A DNA stretch of 64,000 nucleotides from Chloroflexota bacterium (GTDB taxonomy: Bacteria; Chloroflexota; UBA11872), in the NCBI GenBank assembly GCA_028873795.1, contig JAPPNP010000070.1, forward strand, positions 26,597 through 90,596, in the 5' to 3' direction. This document shows positions 11,151-20,400 of the stretch, in pieces. The first letter of the stretch is position 1. Each line of letters opens with the position of its first letter. Position numbers and translations under genes: made by a program. Under the pieces are notes generated by a model. That model worked only from the letters and a program-made list of their open reading frames with translations. It was not told the origin of the DNA and made no database searches.

Positions 11151-12518
11151 ATGGGACGCGCTGTCCGAGGCCCACTGGCGGCCATGCTGGTGGCGCTGGC
11201 GCTCATGGGGGCGGGGGTTGCGTCGGCGGCGACCGACGTGGACGCGGCGGTGCTCACGGCGGACGTGGCGTTTGGCGACGGCATCACGTTTCGCCTGGAA
11301 ATGCCGCACCCCGCGGCGGAGCCTGCCGGCGTCGAGGTGCGCTACGGGCTCCCGGACGGGATCGTGGTCCGCCGGTCTCCGGCGGCGGTTGATCTGGCCG
11401 GTGGCGTCCTGCGCGCCACCTACGCCTGGGAACCGCGAGTCCCGCTAGTCGTCGGTACCGAGATCGAATATCGGTTCGCGATTCGTTCGGGCGACGGACC
11501 GGAGACTCGAACCGCCCCGGCGACGGTCAGCTATATCGACGCGTCATTGCCGTGGACGACCGCCAGCGAGGGGTTGGTCGAAATCTGGTACCACGCCGGC
11601 GGCGAGGCCATCGAAGCCGACGCACGCGCCGGCATTCGCGCGGCCCTGGACGTCTTGCGCCAGAGCTACGGGGCCGAGCTGGAGCGACCAACGCGGCTGA
11701 TGCTCTACGCCGACATCGAGCGCATGCGCCGGGACCTGGGCGGCGGCGCAAGCCCGTGGGTCGGCGGCGCCGCGATCGCCGAGCTCAACGTGACGGTGCT
11801 GTATGCGCCGGTGGAAAACCGCGATCCGCTCGACCTCCAGGCCACGGTGGCGCATGAAATCACGCACATCGTCCTGGAACACCGCACGGAGAACTCCTTC
11901 GGGGGCTTGCCGGCCTGGCTCCACGAGGGATTGGCCACCACGGTGGAGTCAACAATCGCCGAGCGATTTCCCTACGACGAGATCATGACCCGAGTGGTGG
12001 CGCGGGATGAGTTCGTTTCCCTGCGCGGAATCACCGGGAGCTTCCCGGCCTCCGGCCAGGCGGCCTTGAATGCCTACGCGCAGAGCAACTCGCTTCTGGG
12101 GTACATCATCGAGACCTGGGGCCCGGAAGGTGTGGCGCGACTGCTGGAGGCTTACGCGGGCGGCGTTTCGGACAACGAAGCCGTGCAAGAGGCGTTGGGT
12201 GTCTCACTCGACGAGCTCGATCGCGCGTGGCTGGGAACCTATGGGGTGGAGCATCCAACCTTCGCGTCACTCACGGCGCCCGACGTCGCCGCCGCCACGT
12301 CACCGCCGAACGACGACGCCGCGACGCGCCCACTGCCGGTGTCCGACCTTGTTGCCGCCGCGCTCGCCGTCCTCGCCATCGCGGCCGGCGCGGTTACGCT
12401 GTTCCGGGGCCGGCGCCCGCCCGTCGACCCCGATCTGCCGAAGGCCGATACGCGCTGGGATGGCGGCGCCGTGCCCCTGGGAGCCCCGCTGGGCGCGGCG
12501 CGCGGGCGACGGCCATGA
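11151..12518 (+). CDS. Membrane-anchored peptidase-MA-like zinc metallopeptidase
   Basis: A 455-residue exported protein. It has an N-terminal signal segment (RGPLAAMLVALALMGAGVAS), a beta-rich region to about 125, a gluzincin-type catalytic domain with the HExxH motif in VAHEITHIVLEH near 241 and the downstream LPAWLHEGLATTVE supplying the third ligand Glu, and a C-terminal transmembrane helix (LVAAALAVLAIAAGAVTLF) followed by a short basic tail. It should face outside the cytoplasm. GTG at 11148, overlapping the prfB stop, is an alternative start. The 3' end overlaps ftsE by ATGA, implying translational coupling and a cell-envelope role; the substrate is unknown. Confidence 0.8.
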   Translation: MGRAVRGPLAAMLVALALMGAGVASAATDVDAAVLTADVAFGDGITFRLEMPHPAAEPAGVEVRYGLPDGIVVRRSPAAVDLAGGVLRATYAWEPRVPLVVGTEIEYRFAIRSGDGPETRTAPATVSYIDASLPWTTASEGLVEIWYHAGGEAIEADARAGIRAALDVLRQSYGAELERPTRLMLYADIERMRRDLGGGASPWVGGAAIAELNVTVLYAPVENRDPLDLQATVAHEITHIVLEHRTENSFGGLPAWLHEGLATTVESTIAERFPYDEIMTRVVARDEFVSLRGITGSFPASGQAALNAYAQSNSLLGYIIETWGPEGVARLLEAYAGGVSDNEAVQEALGVSLDELDRAWLGTYGVEHPTFASLTAPDVAAATSPPNDDAATRPLPVSDLVAAALAVLAIAAGAVTLFRGRRPPVDPDLPKADTRWDGGAVPLGAPLGAARGRRP

Positions 12519-13195
12519 TCGTTCTCGAGGACGTGCACAAGGTCTACCCAAACGGCACGCAGGCGCTGAACGGCGTGAGCCTGGAGATCCCGGAGCGAGA
12601 CTTCGCATTCCTGGTAGGTCCCAGCGGCGCGGGCAAGACGACCATCATTCGGCTAATCAATCGCGACGAGACCGTGACCACCGGCAGCGTGTTTGTGGAA
12701 GCCACCGACGTGACGCGGCTGAGGCGCCGCGACGTACCCAGCCTGCGCCGTCGCGTGGGCGTGATCTACCAGGACTACAAGCTATTGCCCTCACTGACGG
12801 TGCGGCAAAACGTCGAGTTCGTGCTCAAGGCCACCAACGAGTTCGATCACCTGTCCGACGGGCTGGTGGAGGAGACGCTCGCGACCGTGGGACTCACGCG
12901 GCGGACCAATCACTACCCCCACCAACTGTCGGGCGGCGAGCAGCAGCGAACGGCCATTGCCCGCGCGCTGGTGCGGCGGTGCCCGATACTGGTGGCCGAC
13001 GAGCCGACGGGAAACCTCGATCAGGAATCCGGCTGGGAGACCATCCAGCTGCTCGTCCAACTCAACGCGCGGGGCACCACGGTTGTCATCGCCACCCACA
13101 ACCGCACGCTGGTCGACACGATGCGGCGGCGCGTGATCGAAATCGAGCGCGGGCGGGTGGTTCGGGACGAACCCGAGGGTGGCTACTATGGCTAG
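12515..13195 (+). CDS. ftsE: Cell-division ABC transporter ATPase FtsE
   Basis: Cytoplasmic ATPase of the FtsEX complex, which couples ATP hydrolysis to activation of peptidoglycan hydrolases at the divisome. The 226-residue protein has Walker [14 protein letters not shown] near 37, the Q-loop region [15 protein letters not shown], the ABC signature [15 protein letters not shown] near 140, and Walker [13 protein letters not shown]. The ATG at 12515 overlaps the preceding stop (ATGA). The frame stays open far upstream inside the preceding gene, but homology begins at this ATG. ftsX overlaps its 3' end by 8 nt. Confidence 0.93.
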   Translation: MIVLEDVHKVYPNGTQALNGVSLEIPERDFAFLVGPSGAGKTTIIRLINRDETVTTGSVFVEATDVTRLRRRDVPSLRRRVGVIYQDYKLLPSLTVRQNVEFVLKATNEFDHLSDGLVEETLATVGLTRRTNHYPHQLSGGEQQRTAIARALVRRCPILVADEPTGNLDQESGWETIQLLVQLNARGTTVVIATHNRTLVDTMRRRVIEIERGRVVRDEPEGGYYG

Positions 13196-14078
13196 GCTGC
13201 ACGTCGCCCGCTACCTGCTCGGCTCGGCGTTCACGGGGCTCTGGCGCAACCGCACCATGACCGGCGGCGCCATCGTGACCACGGCCATCATGCTCATCAC
13301 GCTGGCCGGGTTTCTGGCCATCAACGACACCCTGAATCAGATGGTGACGGCGCTGGGACGCAAGAGCAACCTGATCGCCTATGTGCGCGACGAGGCGCGT
13401 CCCACCCAGGTGACGGCGATCATTGACGATCTGCGGACGCGGCCCGGCGTCGGCGAAGTCCAGTTCGTGTCCAAGGAGGACGCGCTGGCGATCTTCGAGT
13501 CGCGGTTCGTGGATCAGCGCGACATCCTCGACGTGTTGCAGAGCAACCCGCTGCCGGCCAGCGTGGAGCTGCGGCTGAACAATCCGGCCGTGGTCCCCGA
13601 GCTGGCGCAGGAGCTGCAAGCGATGACCGCGGTCTTCGACGACGTGGTGGTGCCACTGGACGTGGTCGAAGAGGTAATTGGAATCTCCAACCTGGCCCGC
13701 GTGGCCGGCTCGGTCATCATCATCGCCCTGACCGGCGTCACGCTGTTCGTGATCGTCAATACGATTCGGATTGCCGTATTCGCGCGCCGCCAAGAGATTG
13801 AAATCATGAAGCTGGTGGGCGCCACGGACTGGTTTGTGCGCGGCCCGTTCGTGGCGGAGGGCGCGATCATCGGCGGCATCGGGGCGGGCATCGCGGCCAT
13901 CGCGCTGGTGGTGCTTTACGCCCAAGCCGCGCCGGTGGTTACGCGCATCGTGTCTTTCCTGCCCGTGTCGACGGACACCGATTTCGTACGCAACTTGGCG
14001 GTCTTCACGCTGCTTGTGGGGCTGATCGTCGGCAGCCTGGGCAGCTACTTCTCGGTTCGCCGCTACCTCTCGGTATAG
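13188..14078 (+). CDS. ftsX: Cell-division ABC transporter permease FtsX
   Basis: Membrane partner of FtsE, about 296 residues. Topology is typical of FtsX: a transmembrane helix near 22-44 (TTAIMLITLAGFLAIN), an extracellular domain of ~130 residues (about 50-165), then three more helices (SVIIIALTGVTLFVIVNTI; IIGGIGAGIAAIALVVLYAQ; LAVFTLLVGLIVGSLGSYFS) with the cytoplasmic loop RRQEIEIMKLVGATDWFVRG between helices 2 and 3. It overlaps ftsE at its 5' end; GTG at 13179 is an alternative start. A second FtsE-like ATPase gene follows after 10 bp. Confidence 0.93.
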   Translation: MARLHVARYLLGSAFTGLWRNRTMTGGAIVTTAIMLITLAGFLAINDTLNQMVTALGRKSNLIAYVRDEARPTQVTAIIDDLRTRPGVGEVQFVSKEDALAIFESRFVDQRDILDVLQSNPLPASVELRLNNPAVVPELAQELQAMTAVFDDVVVPLDVVEEVIGISNLARVAGSVIIIALTGVTLFVIVNTIRIAVFARRQEIEIMKLVGATDWFVRGPFVAEGAIIGGIGAGIAAIALVVLYAQAAPVVTRIVSFLPVSTDTDFVRNLAVFTLLVGLIVGSLGSYFSVRRYLSV

Positions 14079-14088
14079 GGCGCGCCGC

Positions 14089-14790
14089 GTGATCGTGCTG
14101 CAATCGGTCACCAAGAGCTACGGGGACGTGCGGGCGGTTGACGGCGTCACGCTGGCGATCTCGCGCGGCGAGTTCGCGTTCCTCATGGGCACCAATGGGG
14201 CGGGCAAGACCACGCTGCTGCGCCTGATATCCCGCGAGGAACAGCCGGATGCCGGCGTCGTGCTCGTCGGGGGCGGCAATACCGCCGAACTCTCCGGGCC
14301 GAGTCTGACCCGGTTGCGGCGACGCATGGGCGTGGTTTACCAGGACACCCGCCTCATGCCGAACGCCACGGTGGCCGAAAACGTCGCGCTGCCGCTCCGC
14401 GTGCGGGGCATGGGGGGATCGTCCGTCGCGTCGGGCGTGACGGCGGTGCTCGAGCGGGTCGGCTTGGCCGACAAGAAGGCGCGCTTTCCTCGCGAGCTGT
14501 CTGGGGGTGAGCAGCGCAAGGTGGCCATTGCCCGCGCGGTCATCGCCAGCCCCGAGATCCTGCTCTGCGACGAACCGACGGAGAGCCTGAGCGCCGAGCG
14601 GGCGGCGGAGATCGTGGACCTGCTGCTGGATATCAATGCCGACGGCGTGACCACCGTCGTCGCCACGCATGACACGGGCACGGTCAACCGCCTGCGGCGG
14701 CGAGTGATCCATATGGACAGCGGCTGCGTGCAATCGGACACGCTGGTTGGCTCGGCCGCTCCGTCGCTTCCCACGAACGGACCGAGCTAG
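14089..14790 (+). CDS. Second FtsE-like ABC ATPase
   Basis: 233 residues from a GTG at 14089, with a full set of ABC ATPase motifs: Walker A GTNGAGKTTLLRL near 37, Q-loop YQDTRLMPNATVAEN, signature LSGGEQRKVAIARAV near 142, Walker B ILLCDEPTESLS, and the H-loop in VVATHDTG. The order and wording of motifs are closest to FtsE, and the start MIVLQSVTKSYGDVRAVDGV parallels the first FtsE ([14 protein letters not shown]), suggesting duplication. It has no permease of its own nearby except FtsX, so it may form FtsX complexes with, or instead of, the first FtsE. No transmembrane segments. Confidence 0.85.
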   Translation: MIVLQSVTKSYGDVRAVDGVTLAISRGEFAFLMGTNGAGKTTLLRLISREEQPDAGVVLVGGGNTAELSGPSLTRLRRRMGVVYQDTRLMPNATVAENVALPLRVRGMGGSSVASGVTAVLERVGLADKKARFPRELSGGEQRKVAIARAVIASPEILLCDEPTESLSAERAAEIVDLLLDINADGVTTVVATHDTGTVNRLRRRVIHMDSGCVQSDTLVGSAAPSLPTNGPS

Positions 14791-14835
14791 CCCCGGCACT
14801 GGCATACTGGGCTCCCCCCGGGAGCGCCACCGTGG

Positions 14836-14860
14836 GCTGCGCCACCGAAAGTGGCGCAGC
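14836..14860. terminator. Perfect 10-bp stem hairpin between the second ftsE and ctpA
   Basis: GCTGCGCCAC (14836-14845), loop CGAAA, then GTGGCGCAGC (14851-14860). It is very stable but has no following T-run, so it is not a classical intrinsic terminator. It may act as a Rho-independent pause, an mRNA-processing stem, or a repeat remnant. Confidence 0.4.
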
Positions 14861-14903
14861 GCTGCGCTAGGGTCTTAGGGCGACCTCGCCAAGGGCTCCT
14901 CGC

Positions 14904-16226
14904 ATGAATCGCAACCTTCGGACGGCCATGCTGATGGCGGCCGCCGTGGTTGCCCTATGCGCGGTGTTCGGCGCGGGCTTCGTTGCCGGGACAATCACGG
15001 GTGACCCGGGCATTCAACCGCAGGCCCAGTTCGCCGGCCCGGTTCCCGCCGAATTGCCGGCCGATGTGGACGCGGACCAACAACCCCGTCCGCTGGCCTT
15101 CCCGACCGCCGGCGCCCGGCCCGACACGCCCCCCGACTTTGACGACGTCGACCTCACCCTGTTCTGGGAGGCCTGGAGCGTCATTCAGGACCACTTCTAC
15201 GGCGGTCCGCTCGACCCGGAGGTCTTGCGGGAAGGCGCGATTCGCGGTCTGGCCGAGGCGACCGAGGACCAACACACCGTCTACCAGAACTCCGAGGAAG
15301 CCGAGCGCTCGCGTGAGCGAATACGCGGCAGCTTCGTTGGCGTGGGCATCCGCATCGAGCTGCGCGACGAAACGCCGTTCGTGCTGACGCCTCTGCCCGA
15401 CTCACCGGCCGAACGTGCCGGGATTCGCGCCAACGAGTTCGTCGTCGCCGTCGACGGCGTGTCAACCCGCGGCATGGCGCTGGACGAGTTCGGCAGGCGC
15501 GTGCGCGGCGAGGAAGGGACGTCGGTGGTCCTCACCATGCAGCCCGAGGGCAGCGAGGACACGCGCGACGTCAGCGTCGTGCGGGCGCGGGTTATTGTGC
15601 CGTCGGTCACCAAGGATCAATTCGACGAGATCGGCTACGTGCGCATTGCCAATTTCGGAAGCCGCACGTCGAGCGAGCTGCGGCAGGCCCTGGACGACCT
15701 CGAGGCCGAGGACATCTCCGCCCTGGTGCTCGACCTGCGCAACAATCCGGGCGGGTTGCTCAATGCCAGCGTCCGAGTGGCGGCCCAGTTCCTGGCCCAG
15801 GGACAGACCATCCTGATTCAAGAACACCGCCATGAGGGCCGCACCCGCTGGCGGGTGCAGGACGAGGGGGGCGACACCACGACGCCGATGCTGGTGTTGG
15901 TGAACGGCGGATCGGCCAGCGCCTCCGAAATCGTGGCCGGCGCGCTCCAAGCGCACGGCCGGGCGCAGTTGATGGGCGAGGAGACCTTCGGGAAGGGCTC
16001 GATGCAGGAACTGCATCAGCTGTCCGATGAGTCCATCATGCGAGTGACGAGCGGCATTTGGATCACGCCGAACGACGTCAACCTCAACGACTCGGGGCTT
16101 ACGCCGGACGTGGCGCACGAGTCCACGGACGGGCCCTACGGCGGTGAGGATGACGAGCTCCTGCAGGAGGCGCTGAGCCGGCTCCGCGCGGACCGCATTC
16201 CGGACGTGGACCCGAAGCTGCCGTAA
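14904..16226 (+). CDS. S41-family C-terminal processing protease (CtpA-like)
   Basis: Secreted or membrane-tethered Ser/Lys protease, 440 residues. An N-terminal hydrophobic segment (LMAAAVVALCAVFGAGFVAG, residues 10-29) is the signal/anchor. A PDZ domain follows around 135-215 (GVGIRIELRDETPFVLTPLP). The S41 catalytic domain has EDISALVLDLRNNPGG near 270, the nucleophile motif VNGGSASASEIVAGALQ near 332 and the catalytic Lys in GEETFGKGSMQE near 360. S41 proteases are often encoded near ftsEX and act on envelope proteins, so its position 113 bp after the second ftsE supports a role in cell-wall turnover. Confidence 0.9.
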   Translation: MNRNLRTAMLMAAAVVALCAVFGAGFVAGTITGDPGIQPQAQFAGPVPAELPADVDADQQPRPLAFPTAGARPDTPPDFDDVDLTLFWEAWSVIQDHFYGGPLDPEVLREGAIRGLAEATEDQHTVYQNSEEAERSRERIRGSFVGVGIRIELRDETPFVLTPLPDSPAERAGIRANEFVVAVDGVSTRGMALDEFGRRVRGEEGTSVVLTMQPEGSEDTRDVSVVRARVIVPSVTKDQFDEIGYVRIANFGSRTSSELRQALDDLEAEDISALVLDLRNNPGGLLNASVRVAAQFLAQGQTILIQEHRHEGRTRWRVQDEGGDTTTPMLVLVNGGSASASEIVAGALQAHGRAQLMGEETFGKGSMQELHQLSDESIMRVTSGIWITPNDVNLNDSGLTPDVAHESTDGPYGGEDDELLQEALSRLRADRIPDVDPKLP

Positions 16227-16288
16227 GCCCGGCAGGCCGCTGACGTCGGAACGGGCCGGACGCTCCCGCCCCGACTCGAAGCCGCCGG

Positions 16289-17443
16289 CTATCCGCTTGG
16301 AGGCTCCGCCTGCACGCCGCCGGGTATCGCCACCGTGAGCCGCACGCTGAATCCGCGCGGTACTTGCGCGCCGGCGCCCGGCTCTTGCTCCATGACGCGC
16401 TCGTCGGCCACGCCGCCTGTCGGCAGCCGGGTGAGCTCGCCGATGAAGAGCCCGCGATCGAGAAGCTCGCGCTCGGCCGCCGCCGTCGATAGTCCGCGCA
16501 ATTCGGGCACCTCGATCTCGCCCACCCGCACGACGGTCAGCGCAACCTCGCCGCCGCGCGCCAGGGACGCGCCGGGTTCCGGGTCCTGCGACTCGACGAC
16601 CCCATTCGGCACGCTGCCGGTTTCCTTGTAGGCCACCTCGCCCACCACCAGGCCGGCCAGCTCGACGGCGCGGCGCGCGTCGTCTTCGGAGCGGCCGGAC
16701 AGCGGCGGCACGGTTACCGTTTCAACGCCGCGGCTCAGGTGCAGCACCACCGCCGAGCGGCGATTGATGACGCTGCCGGCGATTGGATCCTGCCGCAGCA
16801 CATGGTCGGCCGGCACGTCCTGGCTGAACGCCGCGACCTCCAGCACCTGGAAGCCGCCGGCCTCGAGCCGCGCGCGGGCCGCCGCGGCGCTGAGACCCAC
16901 CACGCTCGGAACGGCAGCCTGCGGCCGTCCCAGACTGAGCGTGGCGCGAATCGGCTCGCTGGTGTCATGTCGGCTGCCCGCCTCCGGAGTCTGCCGGCTG
17001 ATCAGGCCCTCGGCAACGGTTTCGTTGAAGTCTTCGTCAAAGACGATGCGAAACTCCGCGTCGGTTGCGGCGGCTTCCGCGACGGCGCGCGTCAATCCCG
17101 TCAATTCCGGAACGGTTGCGAGACTCGCACGGCTGTCGTCGGCCCGCGGCACGAGGAGTTCTCCGGTGTTCGCCGCTTCCGGCTCCGGGGCCAGGAGGAA
17201 TTGCGCCTCGCCGAAGAAGTCGTCCACGCCTTCGACGGGGTTGCCAATGGCCGCCAAAATGAGCGAAAAGGCCACGGCTCCCGCGGCGATCACGCTGAGC
17301 AATAGCCAAACGCGCGGTGATGCCGTGCGGCTCTCGGGCGCCGGCCGCCGGACGACCGGCACGCGTGGGCGCTGCCCGGTGGGGCGACGCGGCGTCCGCG
17401 CCAGCACCGCGGCCCATCTGCGCCTCCGGCGATGCCCGGTCAT
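16289..17443 (-). CDS. Membrane protein with four PASTA domains, no kinase
   Basis: 384 residues: a basic cytoplasmic N-terminus (MTGHRRRRRWAAVLARTPRR and more, 1-42), a single transmembrane helix (VWLLLSVIAAGAVAFSLILA, about 45-64), then extracellular repeats of ~65-70 residues each ending in a LSLG/LSRG/TVVR-type strand. Repeat starts include VPELTGLTRAVAEAAA, VPSVVGLSAAAARARLEAGG, VPPLSGRSEDDARRAVELAG and VPELRGLSTAAAERELLDRG. PASTA domains bind peptidoglycan fragments and usually belong to Ser/Thr kinases or PBPs; neither domain is present. It lies 17 bp downstream of smc on the same strand and is probably cotranscribed with it. Confidence 0.85.
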   Translation of the reverse strand: MTGHRRRRRWAAVLARTPRRPTGQRPRVPVVRRPAPESRTASPRVWLLLSVIAAGAVAFSLILAAIGNPVEGVDDFFGEAQFLLAPEPEAANTGELLVPRADDSRASLATVPELTGLTRAVAEAAATDAEFRIVFDEDFNETVAEGLISRQTPEAGSRHDTSEPIRATLSLGRPQAAVPSVVGLSAAAARARLEAGGFQVLEVAAFSQDVPADHVLRQDPIAGSVINRRSAVVLHLSRGVETVTVPPLSGRSEDDARRAVELAGLVVGEVAYKETGSVPNGVVESQDPEPGASLARGGEVALTVVRVGEIEVPELRGLSTAAAERELLDRGLFIGELTRLPTGGVADERVMEQEPGAGAQVPRGFSVRLTVAIPGGVQAEPPSG

Positions 17444-17460
17444 GCTCGTTTCCGTGTCGG

Positions 17461-20400
17461 CTAGGTGAGGGACGGCGCTTTCACGGAAGCTGCCCGGCCG
17501 TTGGCGGCCTGGTGGCCATTTGTGGCCTGGTGCCCGTTCGCGGCGTGGTGGCCGTTCGCGGCCTGGTGGCCGTTCACGCCGTTTGCCGCACCATTCAGCG
17601 ACAGCGAGAGCAGGTCCGAGACGCCGTCCTCGTGCATGGTCACACCGTAGATCGCCGCGGCGGACTCGACCGTGATGGCGTTGTGCGTGATCACCAGGAT
17701 CTGGCTTCGCTCCCCGAGTTTGTTGAGCTGCTGGCAGAACCGCCCGACGTTGGCATCGTCCAGCGCGGCGTCCACCTCGTCGAGCACGCAGAACGGGCTC
17801 TGACGCACGTGCAGCAGGGCCATGATCAGCGCCGCGGACACCAGCGCGCGCTCGCCGCCGGATAGGGCGGCCAGCTCCTGCTGCCGTCGACCGGGGAGCT
17901 TGACCTGGAATTCAACGCCGGTGGTCTCGACATCGTCGGGCGCCGTGAGGACCATCGTGGCCGATCCGCCGCCGAAAAGCTCTCGGAAGAGGCGGCTGAA
18001 GTGCGCGTTGATCGATTCGAAGGTCGAGACGAATTGACTGTGCAACTCCCGCTGCAGGCGGGCGGTGAGGGCCCGCAGATTGGCCTCCGCCCCCTCGAGA
18101 TCGGCGATTTGCGACCGCGCGTCGTCTACGCGCGCCTGCTGCTCGCGAAAGGCCTCGGGCGCCAGCGGATTCAGCGGACCGAGCTCCGCGAGGTCCCGCC
18201 TCAGGTCGGCCGCCCGTCGCTCGACGCGCCCGAGCGGCTCGTCGAGGCGCTTGGGCCTCAGATCGGGCAGGCCCAGATCGTCGCGCGCGGCGCGCTGCAA
18301 CTCGGCTAATCGCTCGGCCAGCCGCTCCGTCTCCCGCTGGGCCGCCGTGAGGTCGTCACCCGTCCGCCGCTCTTCCTCCGCCCGTTGCGCGGCCTCCAAG
18401 TGCAGCCGCTGCGCGCGCAAGCGAACCTCGAGCAGCTCACGCTCCGCGTCCCGCGCCTCCGTGCGGGCGGCCTTGGCCGCCGCCGCGGCTTCATCAAGAT
18501 CGGCGCTGATGGCGTCGCACTCCTCCTGGGTGGCCAGGCGATTGGCCGCCATCTCCTCGGCGAGCGCCTCCGCCCGCTCACGCTCGGCGCCCACGCCCTC
18601 CAAGAGCGTCGTGCGGGCGTTGGCCCGGGCGCGGAGCTCGGCGACGCGCGCCGTGTCGGCCCGCTGATCCGCCGCCGCGGCCGCGTGGTCGCGCTCCAAC
18701 GCCGCAAGATCGCCCGGTCCCTCGGACGCCGTGCCCGGCTCCGAAGGCAGCTCGGCGAGCGAGCGCTCGACATCGGCTCGTTGGCTCACCTGCCGGTCCA
18801 AATCTTCGTCAAGCGACTCGAGGCGCGCCGCGACCTCGGAACGTCGATCGGCCAGCGTGGTCGCGCGGGACGAGAGTCGCTCCATCGCCACCGCGGCCAC
18901 CGTCAGCGCCTCGCGGGCCGCGCTGTGCGCGGCGGTCCGCTCGGTCCGGGTCCGTTGTGCGGCATCGGCGCTCGCCGTGGCAGCCTGCGCGGCTTCCGCT
19001 GCCGCGGCCAGCTTTCGCTCCGCGTCGTCGCGATCCCGCGCGGCGCGCGCGATGGCCGCGCCAATGCTCTCCAGGCGATCGGCGACGGGATCGGTCTTGG
19101 CATGCGTCGCGCCGATGCGAATCGAACCGTCCGTGTCGATGGCGGCGCCCGCAAGCGCCACGATCATCGGCATCGGACCGTTGTTCGCGTGCGCCGCGCG
19201 CACCCGAAACGCCGCATCCAGGTCTGCCACCACGACGATCCGTCGCAGCAGGCGGCGGATCCTGGGGTCGTCCACCTTGACGTAGGCATCGAGACTTCCG
19301 AGCACGTCGGCGTCGGCCCGCAGGGCTTCGGAGAGTTTCGGCATTCCCACGGCCTCGACGAGGCGCAGTCTCGCCGGGGCGAGGTTCAGCGAATGAATTA
19401 CATCGACGGCGGCCGATAGGTCGGCGCGATCGCGAATCATCCAGTCGTTGAGCGCATCGGACAGCGCGGCGTCGAGCAGCGGCTCGCGGCGCGTACGCGC
19501 GTCCGGCAGCAGCTCGCGCAGCCGGCCCAGCACCCCGGGCACGCGCTCGCGCAGCGCCGCGTCGGACGGCCCGGCGTCGCCATTTGACGCCTGAGCCGTC
19601 TGCAGGGCGCGCCGTTCGGCTTCGAGGGTCTCGAGGCGGCTGGCTGCATCGGCCAGCAGGCGCTCCGCGGTCGCCAGGTCGCCGGCCCGGGCCTGCTGCG
19701 CTTGGTGCGCGGCGCCGGCCTCAGCCTCGGCTGCCTCGTGGTCGGCGGCGGTTTGCTCAACACGCTGCTGCGCCGCCGCCATCCGGCCGGTGCTTCCCGC
19801 AGCCTCCTGCTCCGCCGCTTGCTGGGAGTGCGCCAGGCTCTCCAACTCGCCGGCCAGGCGAGATTGTTCACGTGTCAGTTGGTCGGTGCGCTCGCGCAGC
19901 ATTGCGCCACGGGCCTTGAGTTCGGCCAACGCAGCGGCGTGGGCGTCGCGCAGGTCCGCCGCGGCGCGTGCATCCGCCAACGCCGCGGCCAGGTGCGCCA
20001 GATGCTCTGCCCGGCGTTCCGCCTGGTGTTCCAGTTCACCGCGGGTGCGATCTTCCTGCGCGGCTTCAGCCTCCAGCGCGGCCTTTCGGGCATCGAGCGC
20101 GCGAGCACGCTCCGGCGCGTCGGCAGCGCGCGCCTCCAGATGCACCAGGCGCTCGCGCAGCTGTTGCTGCCGAGCCTCGAGCGCGCCCAGGGCGGCTACG
20201 GCCGCGGTTTCGTCCTCGCGACGCTGCCGCAACAGCGTGTCGTGACCCTGCGCGTCGAGGTCGGCCGCCGACGCTTGCCGGCGCAACTCCGTCGCGGGTG
20301 TCGCCGTCAGCGCCGCCATGCGCCGCGCCACGGCTTGCTCGCGCTCTTCGGCTTCGCCGATTTGCCGACCGACCGTATCCAGCCGGTGCCCGAGCAGCGC

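Noticed and set aside
14836..14860. Intrinsic terminator after the second ftsE
   Set aside because: Perfect stem but no T-run, and the next gene in the same direction follows at once; kept only as a hairpin.
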